Below, piece after piece: positions 1 to 7,232 of a stretch of 64,000 nucleotides of DNA (within the stretch, counting starts at the first letter, position 1; each line of letters begins with the position of its first letter). The stretch spans positions 62,001 to 126,000 of the forward strand of contig USFR01000001.1 in NCBI GenBank assembly GCA_900553945.1. The letters run 5' to 3'. This DNA comes from an uncultured Clostridium sp. (GTDB lineage: Bacteria > Bacillota > Clostridia > TANB77 > CAG-508). The position numbers and the translations under genes were made by a program. The notes beneath the pieces were generated by a model. The model was given only the letters and a program-made list of their open reading frames with translations, was not told the DNA's origin and did not search any database.

Positions 1-442
1 GATCTCTTTCTATTCCAATAAATCTATTAGATTTTTCTATAAAATCATTATAACTTTCAGGATAATCTTCTTTTAATTTTTCTCTAAGACCTTCAGAACC
101 ATCATTTTGAAATACTGAAATATATGAATCTATTTTATCAGAAGCAATTCCAGAATGTTCTAAATTTGATTCTATAACTCTTCTTTTATCTTTAATACTT
201 TGTTCCATTGAAATCAATGTACTCTTATATTGTTCAAAAAGATTCCTTTTTACATATTCTATATGGTTATCATTCCAATTTCTTAAATCTTCTTCTGAAA
301 TACTTAATTGTGAACAATTAAGTGCAAAATTCTTTAATTCAGATATATCTTTACATTGAATTATGCTTAACAATTCAATAGTTTCTGAATTTAAATAAAT
401 TCCATTTATTGGAGCTTTTAATTTTAATGAAAATTCTTGCAT
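1..442 (-). CDS. Unknown protein, 3' end beyond the window
   Basis: An open frame of 147 codons runs from an ATG at 442 off the left edge. It is preceded by a good ribosome binding site (AGGAAAAGGTG, about 8 bases upstream). The product begins MQEFSLKLKAPINGIYLN and is rich in Glu, Lys, Ser and Asn. The visible part is predicted mostly helical and has no signal peptide or membrane segment. I do not recognise the family. It is the first gene of its transcript, since a terminator-like hairpin lies upstream at 573-600. The neighbourhood is accessory, but nothing in the sequence assigns a function. Confidence 0.7.
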   Translation of the reverse strand, partial: MQEFSLKLKAPINGIYLNSETIELLSIIQCKDISELKNFALNCSQLSISEEDLRNWNDNHIEYVKRNLFEQYKSTLISMEQSIKDKRRVIESNLEHSGIASDKIDSYISVFQNDGSEGLREKLKEDYPESYNDFIEKSNRFIGIERD

Positions 443-572
443 CTTTTTCACCTTTTCCTGCTTAATTGAAAATATTGTATCAATAACTTTAAATCTTTAC
501 AACTATTTAGAATATATTTAGTATTTACTACTTTAAACATTATTCAAATAAATTATTTTTAGGCAACAAAAA

Positions 573-600
573 AACAACCAGATTTTATATCTGATTGTTT
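573..600 (-). terminator. Rho-independent terminator
   Basis: Arms of about 11 bases (AACAATCAGAT and ATCTGGTTGTT on the minus strand) enclose a short AT loop. On the minus strand they are followed by a run of T and then GTTGCC. One pair is a G-U wobble only when read on the minus strand, which favours that direction. It would end transcripts coming from the nuclease gene at 829-1959. Confidence 0.65.
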
Positions 601-630
601 TTATCTATAATTTGAATAGATTAATCATTG

Positions 631-734
631 GTGCGTTAGCGGAGGACGTATTCGAAAAATGTCTCGCACAAAAGCACCTTATTATCCGTTTCAAAATCAG
701 TTATAGCAATAGTTTCAAAGATATGTATACCCAC
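631..734 (-). other. GC-richer hairpin-forming stretch with a 32-codon open frame
   Basis: This patch between the nuclease gene and the terminator is clearly less AT-rich than its surroundings. It can fold: GGTGC/GCACC outside, GCG/CGC and GAC/GTC inside (about 631-678). On the minus strand an open frame from a GTG at 734 to a TAA at 636 would encode 32 residues ending FETDNKVLLCETFFEYVLR. There is no convincing ribosome binding site. It could be the tail of a decayed gene or a structured 3' untranslated region. I do not recognise it. Confidence 0.3.
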
Positions 735-806
735 AACAGCATTTTTTTCTATTACTATGTTTTTAATTTAACATAATTTTTTATATTTGGCAATACCTTT
801 TGAATA

Positions 807-830
807 AATTTTGCCACTAGTGGCAAAATT
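807..830. repeat. 24-bp perfect palindrome, GCCAC-TA-GTGGC core
   Basis: A perfect palindrome with 11-base arms around a central TA. Its inner core is TTGCCACTAGTGGCAA. It overlaps the stop codon of the upstream minus-strand nuclease gene (829-831). There is no T-run after it, so it is not a standard terminator. A near-identical palindrome sits just past the stop of the next nuclease gene (2116-2139). Protein-binding site or target site are the likeliest roles. Confidence 0.75.
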
Positions 831-1959
831 ATTTTTTATCTATATATAAGTCCCATTCTTTTAAATCTTCATAAATACCATTTTGATTTAAAATATTATC
901 TGCAACCTCTTCAACTGTAATTTTGCCTTCTTTAAACTTTTCAAATATGTTAAATAGTTGTACTGTTGATAATAAACATAAATTTTGATATTTAGCATAT
1001 TTTAATATCTGATTTGGAAATATATTATTTCTAGAATTTAATTCTTTATTTTTAAATCCATTTATAACTAATACTCCTTTTCCTTCAATACTAGTATTTA
1101 TAAAATAATTTGTTCTCCATTTTAGTGTTTGTGCAGTATGTTTCTCTGTCGCTATTCCATCTACACCTTTAATTTCTAAAATAAAATATTTTCCATTTAA
1201 TTCGCATACTAAATCTTCTTCGTTTCCACCTGATTTAACAATATTAAAACCTAATATTTCAAATATCTTTTTTACTATATCTTCAAGTTCCTCTCCGGAT
1301 GCAGTAAATAATCTTTTTATGTAATCGATATCTGACTTTTTGTTTTCTAATTTTTCTTTTTGAGTAGTTAATTTTTTAATATCATTATCTATTTTGTTTA
1401 TTTTTTTATTCAGTTCCTTTTCTTCGGATGTTTCGTAACTACTAAGCCATTTTGGAATATCTTGCATTGATTTTTTATTTATATTTTGAATAAATTCATA
1501 AATATCTTCTAAAAAATTTTTTTCTTTCTTAGAACCATTTTGTTTTTCATATTGTGAAAAATAAACATCTGGCATAAACATTACTATCCCATTATTAATA
1601 TTTTCATACCAAAAAACAATTTCATCAGTCCCTGTAATTTTAGCAATAGGATTTTGTACATGTTCTTTATCTGTAAAACTATTATATTCAAAACAATCAA
1701 TATATTTATTAAATACTTCTTTTGCATTTTTATTGATAAATTCGATATTCTCTCCTGTTGCTCTTATAGTATTAAATCCCAAAGGAGTTATAACTATAAT
1801 AGATCTTCCACTGTTTAAATATGCTTCATATTCTTTTTTTCTTCTATCTATATCATCTCTTATATTTCTTGATGATTGATGTGTTAATGATGGGATTCCT
1901 TGATAGTTACCTACTATTTCATATTCCTCATAAATATTATTAACATTTATTATTAGCAT
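829..1959 (-). CDS. PD-(D/E)XK nuclease-domain protein, putative defence
   Basis: 376 residues. An N-terminal alpha/beta region (1-150) has no clear relatives I can name. A charged coiled coil (about 176-215, rich in Lys and Glu) leads to a restriction-endonuclease-like fold at about 220-330. The visible catalytic pattern is a Glu-rich helix near 224-226, Asp249 in NEEDLV, and Glu262-x-Lys264 in ILEIKG, which is the classic PD-(D/E)XK layout. Such domains occur in restriction and other DNA-targeting proteins, and the substrate is not shown here. The gene is separated by 187 bases from a second PD-(D/E)XK family gene upstream and shares the same palindrome at its 3' end, so the two may be functionally linked. 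No methyltransferase or specificity subunit is nearby. Confidence 0.7.
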   Translation of the reverse strand: MLIINVNNIYEEYEIVGNYQGIPSLTHQSSRNIRDDIDRRKKEYEAYLNSGRSIIVITPLGFNTIRATGENIEFINKNAKEVFNKYIDCFEYNSFTDKEHVQNPIAKITGTDEIVFWYENINNGIVMFMPDVYFSQYEKQNGSKKEKNFLEDIYEFIQNINKKSMQDIPKWLSSYETSEEKELNKKINKIDNDIKKLTTQKEKLENKKSDIDYIKRLFTASGEELEDIVKKIFEILGFNIVKSGGNEEDLVCELNGKYFILEIKGVDGIATEKHTAQTLKWRTNYFINTSIEGKGVLVINGFKNKELNSRNNIFPNQILKYAKYQNLCLLSTVQLFNIFEKFKEGKITVEEVADNILNQNGIYEDLKEWDLYIDKK

Positions 1960-2115
1960 ATCATATTCTAGTATAGTTTGTTCACTACTATATTTTATAT
2001 TTTCTATATTATTGTGATTAAAATTTGTATAAAATCCAATTGCTCAAATTTTCATAAACTTTTCTTCTTGATACTTTTTTTGATGTATTTATTACTAATA
2101 TTCTAATTTTATTAC

Positions 2116-2139
2116 AAATTTGCCACTGGTGGCAAATTT
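2116..2139. repeat. 24-bp near-palindrome, GCCAC-TG-GTGGC core
   Basis: Eleven-base arms (AAATTTGCCAC and GTGGCAAATTT) flank a central TG. It differs from the copy at 807-830 only at the outer flank and centre. It lies 8 bases past the stop of the YhcG-type gene (2147-3199). Repetition at the 3' end of two adjacent nuclease genes makes coincidence unlikely. Confidence 0.75.
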
Positions 2140-2146
2140 CAAAATA

Positions 2147-3199
2147 CTAATTATTTTCTTCTTCAAATTCCTCATTCGGTAATTTTTTTATATATAAATT
2201 TAATTCTTCTTCCGTTGGCAATTTCTCCATTATTTCTTTTGGAATAATATTTTTTACTTTGTATGACGCTACTCCTATTGGTGCATTTACACTTTTTAAA
2301 GACCATTCAACTGTTAATTTATCTTTATCTTCACAGAGTAATAATCCTATCGTTTCATTGTCCGTTTCTTTTTTCAAAGTTTCATCAACTGCTGTTACAT
2401 AAAATCCTAATTGTCCAACATATTCAGGTTTAAACTCCGTATTTTTTAATTCTACAACCACGAAACATCTTAAGTCCAAATGATAAAATAATAAATCTAT
2501 ATAATAATCATTATCATTTGTTGAAATTTTATATTGATTTCCAACAAAACTAAAACCTTTGCCTAATTCAAGTAATACATTCTTTATTCTTTCTAACATT
2601 GCCTTTTCAATATCTCTTTCTTTTGCTCTTTTTCCCATGTTAGCTAATTCAAAAATATATGGATCTTTTATCATATCTCTAGCAAATTCGCTTTGTGCAA
2701 TAGGTAGCTTATCATTAAAATTGGTCATTTTCTCTGGTAAGGCTTGTCTTTCATATAATTCTAAATCAATTTGATGGCTTAATACAGTTTTAGACCAACC
2801 ATTTTCAATAATTTGCTTAGCGTACCAAACTCTTTTATCAATATCTTCGATTTTATCTACTAAAACACAATTTTGTGACCATGATATTATTTCTAATTCT
2901 TCTGGAATACTAGCTAAATCTTTATATGCTTCGTATACTTTTCTCATTCTTGCCAGATTACGAGCTGAAAAGCCTTGTTCATCTGGGAAATCTAATTTTA
3001 ATGCAACTGATAATCTATTAATAAAATTATTTCCGTATTTAGCATTATCACTAATTATTTTTCCAAGCCTTAAATAAAAATTGACCACTTCTTTATTTGC
3101 CTTTGAAATAATATTATATCTTGTATTTAAAATATCTTTTTCAATATCCTTTACAATTTTCACAAAGTCATCATCTAATAGTTCAAGTTCATTTGACAT
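2147..3199 (-). CDS. YhcG-type PDDEXK nuclease (DUF1016 family)
   Basis: 350 residues, full length for the family. The N-terminal DUF1016_N region (about 10-150) carries the typical FSARNLARMRKVYEAY and WSQNCVLVDKIED segments. The C-terminal nuclease region (about 165-335) shows Asp235 in YYIDLLFYH, Glu250-Leu-Lys252 in VVVELKN, and GQLGFYV at 262-268. Family members are predicted DNA nucleases commonly found near restriction-modification or mobile genes; their biological role is not settled. The start is supported by AGGAGG upstream. It begins 26 bases after the cupin gene, so it may be read from the same transcript as the five-gene cluster upstream. A palindrome shared with the next nuclease gene follows the stop. 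Confidence 0.88.
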   Translation of the reverse strand: MSNELELLDDDFVKIVKDIEKDILNTRYNIISKANKEVVNFYLRLGKIISDNAKYGNNFINRLSVALKLDFPDEQGFSARNLARMRKVYEAYKDLASIPEELEIISWSQNCVLVDKIEDIDKRVWYAKQIIENGWSKTVLSHQIDLELYERQALPEKMTNFNDKLPIAQSEFARDMIKDPYIFELANMGKRAKERDIEKAMLERIKNVLLELGKGFSFVGNQYKISTNDNDYYIDLLFYHLDLRCFVVVELKNTEFKPEYVGQLGFYVTAVDETLKKETDNETIGLLLCEDKDKLTVEWSLKSVNAPIGVASYKVKNIIPKEIMEKLPTEEELNLYIKKLPNEEFEEENN

Positions 3200-3225
3200 A
3201 TTATTTACCTCCTTTAAAATTTTTT

Positions 3226-3576
3226 CTATAAATCTAATAACTTACATTGTTCCTTATACCAAGCAGGAGTGCATATCATAATTATCTTGCAATTTCCATT
3301 CCAATAGTAAATTTCTTCTTTTTCTATTAGAATTACATCATCTTTTTCAAATTTGATACTCTCACCTTTCTTATTGAGAGTTCCATTTCCCTCTAGTATA
3401 TAACAAATTTCTTTGCATTTTTCATTAGTACAATGTCCTTTTTCTGGATATCTACCACTAATTGTATTTATGCAAAAATCAATGTCTTTATCCTTTAACC
3501 CTATTAAATATTCTAATAATTTACTTGTATCACTATTTTTTATTATTTGTGCATCACTAGATTTTACTCTCTTCAT
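3226..3576 (-). CDS. Small cupin-fold protein
   Basis: 116 residues, one cupin barrel. The first cupin motif is degenerate: GHCTNEKCKEICYILEGNG supplies one His and a Glu. The second strand set is GESIKFEKDDVILIEKEE followed by YYWNG and CTPAW. Fewer metal-binding histidines are visible than in a canonical cupin, so it may bind a ligand without catalysis. It is the last gene of a tightly packed cluster (3226-6297), starting 11 bases after the interrupted hydrolase gene. Function within that cluster is unknown. Confidence 0.75.
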   Translation of the reverse strand: MKRVKSSDAQIIKNSDTSKLLEYLIGLKDKDIDFCINTISGRYPEKGHCTNEKCKEICYILEGNGTLNKKGESIKFEKDDVILIEKEEIYYWNGNCKIIMICTPAWYKEQCKLLDL

Positions 3577-3587
3577 TTCTTACCTCT

Positions 3588-4139
3588 TTAAATATAATTT
3601 ACTATATCTTCAAATGTATCATATCCACTCTCGCTATTTATGTGTCCTGCATTTGGTATTAAAACTTGCTCTGTTGCAATAGTATCTGCAAATTCCTTTT
3701 CTACTTCATATTTTACATATGGATCATTGTTTGAATAAAAACATATTATTTCATTTGCATATTATTTCACATCTACTAAGTTGTCAAAATACATTGTCTT
3801 ATTTACTGTATCATATTCCTCGTTTATTCCGAAATAGTTATTAAATCCACATACAAATATTAGTTTTCTTACCTTGACTCTATTCTCTACTAAAAATTTG
3901 CTAACAAATACTGGTGCAATACTATGTGCTATTATTGTTGTCTTTTCATTAATTAATCCTAAATCTAAATAATATTTAAGTAATTTACTCCAATTTTCAT
4001 AATTTTGATATCCAACTCCTATTGGAAATTGTGGTACATATACTTGTTTTCCATCTGTTGTTATAAAATCTTGTAACCAACTAAACCAATTTCCAAATGG
4101 ACTTCCAAAACTTCCATGTATTATAAAATAATTTTCCAT
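3588..4139 (-). pseudogene. RBBP9/YdeN-like serine hydrolase interrupted by an in-frame TAA
   Basis: A 183-codon frame matches the length of the small serine hydrolases of the RBBP9/YdeN group, but codon 126 (3762-3764) is TAA. Before the stop are the start MENYFIIHGSFGSP and the nucleophile region AHSIAP (Ser73). After it, in the same frame, the sequence continues YANEIICFYSNNDPYV (Asp139) and LIPNAGHINSESGY (His166), then a normal TAA. The catalytic Asp and His are thus cut off by one substitution, not a frameshift. The downstream half has no ribosome binding site. It is most likely a young pseudogene. Readthrough or a base-calling error are alternatives. Neighbouring genes in the cluster are intact. 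Confidence 0.85.
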
Positions 4140-4164
4140 TTACTTTTCCTCCAATTCTCTTTGT

Positions 4165-4917
4165 TTACACTAACAATATACCACCATTAACATTAAGATT
4201 TTCTCCATTTATATAGTCTGCTTTTTCACTTAATAAAAATAATACTGCATTTACTGTATCTTCAACTTCTCCCAATCTAATACTTGGATTTTTCATAGCT
4301 GTTTGTTTTATTTCATCTTCTGTATAACTCTTTTTAGCAAATGGTGTCAATGTCATTGATGGACTTACCGTATTTGTTTTTATATTATATTTTTTTGTTA
4401 ATTCTAATGCACAACATTGTGTAAGCATTATCGTTGCTGCTTCACTTGTGCAGTAAGCAACAGAATCTTCCATTGGTTTTGTTCCTAATCTTGATGCTAT
4501 ATTTATAATTCTAGGCATATTAGACTTTTTTAATAATGGAATAGCATATTTTATACACATCCATCTTGCAATAACATTTACATCTAATTCTTTTCTATAT
4601 TCTTCTACTGACAATTCTTCTATTGCAAAAATTTTATCATAAACAGCATTATTTACTAATCCGTCTAATTTATTAAATTTTTCTTCTATTTTTTTATACA
4701 TATCTATAACATTTTTTTCATTTGATATATCAGCTTTTATAAATAAAGTTCTATCTTGATACTCTTTTAATAAGTCTTTTGTTTCTTTTGCATTTTCTTC
4801 ATTATGTGCATAATTAATAACAACTTTTGCTCCTTCTTCTAATAGTGCTTTTGCAATTCCTTGACCTATTCCAGAAGTAGAACCTGTTATTAAAAACACC
4901 TTATCTTTGAAATTCAT
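4165..4917 (-). CDS. Short-chain dehydrogenase/reductase with altered catalytic motif
   Basis: 250 residues, the usual length for a FabG-like classical SDR. The cofactor loop TGSTSGIG (11-18), NNA (89-91), catalytic Ser142 in INIASR, and a C-terminal VNGG are all present. The active-site motif YxxxK reads YCTSE (Tyr155 to Glu159), so the lysine that lowers the tyrosine pKa is replaced by glutamate. Activity may be weak, altered or lost, or the protein may act as a partner subunit. It sits two bases from the GNAT gene and 25 bases before the interrupted hydrolase gene, within one operon. The substrate cannot be deduced. Confidence 0.88.
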   Translation of the reverse strand: MNFKDKVFLITGSTSGIGQGIAKALLEEGAKVVINYAHNEENAKETKDLLKEYQDRTLFIKADISNEKNVIDMYKKIEEKFNKLDGLVNNAVYDKIFAIEELSVEEYRKELDVNVIARWMCIKYAIPLLKKSNMPRIINIASRLGTKPMEDSVAYCTSEAATIMLTQCCALELTKKYNIKTNTVSPSMTLTPFAKKSYTEDEIKQTAMKNPSIRLGEVEDTVNAVLFLLSEKADYINGENLNVNGGILLV

Positions 4918-4919
4918 AC

Positions 4920-5360
4920 CTACACCTTCTTATAATAAAATTTTAAATTTATCTCATGTCCACCATAGTATTTTAATATTTTTTGCATTCTCTTATTTTC
5001 ATCTCCTGTAGCACATGATACTATTTTTATATCTCTATTTTCTTCTCTTAGTTTTTCTATTAATTTAAAGAATACACCACATTTTCTGTATTCTTGTTCA
5101 ACAAACATTTGTGAAATCCATAATACTTCTCCATCATTTGCCCAATAAAAATATGAATATAAAATCATACCTACTGGTTTATTATCTATTTCTGCAATTA
5201 AACATTTAAATTTAGGTCTATCACAAAAATAATCTTTATCTATATTCAATTCTATTCCTTTTGTTTGTTCTGTTTCATTAGTATTATTAATAATTCTATT
5301 GGCGTGTATTATAAATTCTTTATGTGCCTTATTAGCAGGCAATACTTTAATATCAATCAT
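4920..5360 (-). CDS. GNAT-family N-acetyltransferase
   Basis: 146 residues with a single GNAT fold. The central strand is KCLIAEIDNKPVGMILYSY. The acetyl-CoA region is WISQMFVEQEYRKCGVFFKLIEKL, in which the usual Q/RxxGxG/A loop is recognisable as EYRKCGV. It ends CATGDENKRMQKILKYYGG, typical of the last helix-strand. One base separates it from the dehydrogenase stop upstream and two bases from the SDR start, so translation is probably coupled. The acceptor substrate is unknown; cluster context suggests a small amino or hydroxy acid. Confidence 0.85.
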   Translation of the reverse strand: MIDIKVLPANKAHKEFIIHANRIINNTNETEQTKGIELNIDKDYFCDRPKFKCLIAEIDNKPVGMILYSYFYWANDGEVLWISQMFVEQEYRKCGVFFKLIEKLREENRDIKIVSCATGDENKRMQKILKYYGGHEINLKFYYKKV

Positions 5361-5361
5361 A

Positions 5362-6297
5362 TTAGCACTCTCCTACATATTCTCTTATACTATTCGCTAG
5401 TTCAACATCCATCCTTTTTATTGCTTCTTTTGTTATGCCTGCTATATGTGGTGTTACTATTACATTATTTCTTTTTGTATTCAATAGTTCTTTATAATTT
5501 TCTGCATCAATGTCTAATCCCACATTAAACGTAGCATTTTCATTTGCATATCTTATTAACTCATTCATATCTACTATTTCTGCTCTTGATGTGTTTATAA
5601 ATGTTGTTGTTTTCTTCATTATTCTAATTTTGTCTTTTGATATTAAGTTTTTGTTTTCCTTATTTAGTGGAATATTTACTGTTATAATATCTGAATTAGA
5701 TAATAACTCATCTAAACTTAAAAATTCTACACCTTGTTCTAACAAATCTTTGTGTTTTTCTGGATTTAAAGTATTACAATAAATTTTCATATTAAATACA
5801 TTCGCTATTTTTATTACTTCTTGTGATATTTTTCCTGCTCCTATTATTCCTATTGTACTATTACTTATGTCATTACTTCTTGTAGATAAGTCTTTTTGAG
5901 TTCCGCCATTCCTAGCAATGTCATTAGCCTCTATTATTCTTTTCTTTAAACTTAATATTAAAGAAAAAATATGTTCTGCTACTGATATTACATTTGATGT
6001 TTGACAATTAATGACTTTAATTAAATTCGATTCAAAGAAACTATTATCTATATGATCTACTCCTATTGATAAAGTTGCTATTATCTTCTTATTGCTTATT
6101 GCTTTTAGCATATCTTCTGTTAATCTTTCTTTAACACCTATTATCAAAATATCATAATCATTTAATACTTTTAATAGTTCTTCTTTATTAGGTCTTTCTT
6201 CGCTAGTTGATAATTCCAGTTGTATTCCTGCATTTGTTAATATTTCACACGCTTTTTTATCCAAATCTTTAAATACACTGTATGCTCTTAACATCAC
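5362..6297 (-). CDS. D-2-hydroxyacid dehydrogenase (phosphoglycerate dehydrogenase-like)
   Basis: 311 residues. The NAD-binding Rossmann region has TIGIIGAGKISQEV (148-161) and the substrate region ends with HIAGIT. Catalytic Arg238 (NTSRAEIVD) and His284 (VTPHIAG) are visible, with acidic residues at LDIDAE (261-266). There is no C-terminal ACT regulatory domain as in many SerA proteins. It heads the cluster running down to the cupin gene, with gaps of 1-25 bases throughout, so it likely supplies or consumes a 2-keto or 2-hydroxy acid for the following GNAT and SDR enzymes. The exact substrate is not shown by the sequence. Confidence 0.9.
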   Translation of the reverse strand: MMLRAYSVFKDLDKKACEILTNAGIQLELSTSEERPNKEELLKVLNDYDILIIGVKERLTEDMLKAISNKKIIATLSIGVDHIDNSFFESNLIKVINCQTSNVISVAEHIFSLILSLKKRIIEANDIARNGGTQKDLSTRSNDISNSTIGIIGAGKISQEVIKIANVFNMKIYCNTLNPEKHKDLLEQGVEFLSLDELLSNSDIITVNIPLNKENKNLISKDKIRIMKKTTTFINTSRAEIVDMNELIRYANENATFNVGLDIDAENYKELLNTKRNNVIVTPHIAGITKEAIKRMDVELANSIREYVGEC

Positions 6298-6416
6298 TTT
6301 CTCCTTACAAATTTCTATTTTACTTATTTATATCATAAAATCAGTATAAAAACAATTATTTCCAGAAGTTAATGAAAAGAAGTTGTTACTTGTATATATA
6401 ACAACCTCTTTTCATA

Positions 6417-6806
6417 TTATCTGCTTAAATTTCTATCCTTTTTCTTTGTTTTAGTAATATCTTCTTGTCCATTTTTCATTTGTCTTTCAATTTTTATAAC
6501 TTCTTTTACTTTTGGGATATCTTCTAAAATATAGTTTGCTATTTTCAGATTTTTTCTATACTTATTTAGAATTGTAGTGCACTCATCTCGCTTTTCTTTA
6601 TATTTCTTTATTAGGTTATCATCTTTACAATTTCGTAGCTTATTTCTGTATTTTTGACTTAAATTAGTAACACCTTCAATATCTTTTTCAGTTTATAAAA
6701 TATAGCTTCTTACATCTTCTGTTGTTTTTAGTTTTTCTGTACTAACACGAATATAAATTTCTGCTACTTTCCTTTCTTCATCTATTTTTACGTATCCTCC
6801 TTCCAA
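6417..6806 (-). pseudogene. Decayed coding remnant, lysine-rich helical protein
   Basis: A 130-codon frame has coherent helical, Lys/Glu-rich coding character, broken by a TAA at 6693-6695 after EDVRSYIL. Upstream there is a GGAAGGAGG ribosome-binding-like stretch that is partly inside the frame, and the true start has been lost or lies at a TTG (6806). The second half reads NKLRNCKDDNLIKKYKEKRD and ends KTKKKDRNLSR. The style resembles coiled-coil tails of plasmid or element mobilisation proteins, but I cannot confirm that. No intact copy is in the window. It is followed upstream by a terminator-like hairpin. Confidence 0.45.
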
Positions 6807-6829
6807 ATTTTATTAATAGAAAGGCAACA

Positions 6830-6872
6830 AAAAAGTGCCACATAGCATAGTTTTAGCTATTAGCACTTTTTG
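6830..6872. terminator. Bidirectional terminator-like hairpin
   Basis: AAAAAGTGC and GCACTTTTT arms with an inner ATAGC/GCTAT helix. The minus strand ends in T-rich sequence followed by GTTGCC, the same tail seen after the terminator at 573-600. It lies between the remnant at 6417-6806 and the tRNA-Leu unit. Confidence 0.6.
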
Positions 6873-6951
6873 AGTTTTTATATTTATTATTACTATTTCT
6901 TTAATTTCTTTTTAATACCACAAAGACCTCCTTCTTTCAAGACTTTTGGTC

Positions 6952-6982
6952 AAAAAAAGACCGCTTCATTTTTGAAACGGTT
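6952..6982 (-). terminator. Terminator of the tRNA-Leu transcript
   Basis: On the minus strand ACCGTTTC and GAAGCGGT pair with one G-U wobble around a short AT loop and are followed by seven T. It lies about 85 bases past the 3' end of the tRNA. Confidence 0.7.
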
Positions 6983-7065
6983 TAAAATTTTTGTGTTGTC
7001 AAATTCTTATAATCTTGAAATTAAGTTATATCAAGCATTATAGAGAGTTCAATAAAAACACGTCT

Positions 7066-7148
7066 TGGTGCGGATGAGAGGACTTGAACCCCCACGGTCT
7101 CCCACTAGATCCTAAGTCTAGCGCGTCTGCCAGTTCCGCCACATCCGC
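7066..7148 (-). tRNA. tRNA-Leu, anticodon UAG
   Basis: 83 bases including an encoded CCA. The acceptor arms GCGGATG and CATCCGC pair, and the TPsiC arm has GGTTCAAGTCC. The anticodon stem-loop is CTAGACTTAGGATCTAG, giving anticodon TAG for CUA-type leucine codons. The extended variable arm (GTGGGAGACCGTG region) is typical of class II leucine tRNAs. Confidence 0.96.
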
Positions 7149-7163
7149 ATCTCACTGACAAGA

Positions 7164-7196
7164 ATTATAATAACACAAAATCATTCTTCTTGTCAA
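7164..7196 (-). promoter_or_regulatory. Probable promoter of tRNA-Leu
   Basis: On the minus strand a TTGACA (7191-7196) precedes a TATAAT (7164-7169), but the spacing is 21 bases. The overlapping TTATTA gives the usual 17. The box pair is flanked by an inverted repeat TTGACAAGAA / TTCTTGTCA. Confidence 0.45.
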
Positions 7197-7232
7197 CTAG
7201 ATTTTTTAATTTTTTCAATTATTTTTTAAAGC

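Noticed and set aside
829..3199. Restriction-modification system
   Set aside because: No methyltransferase, specificity subunit or helicase accompanies the two nuclease-type genes.
3413..3682. Plus-strand open frame across the cupin and hydrolase genes
   Set aside because: Shadow of minus-strand coding sequence, with a hydrophobic composition typical of antisense AT-rich reading.
3588..4139. Stop-codon reassignment or selenocysteine/pyrrolysine-type recoding
   Set aside because: The stop is TAA, and TAA is used as a normal end in many genes here.
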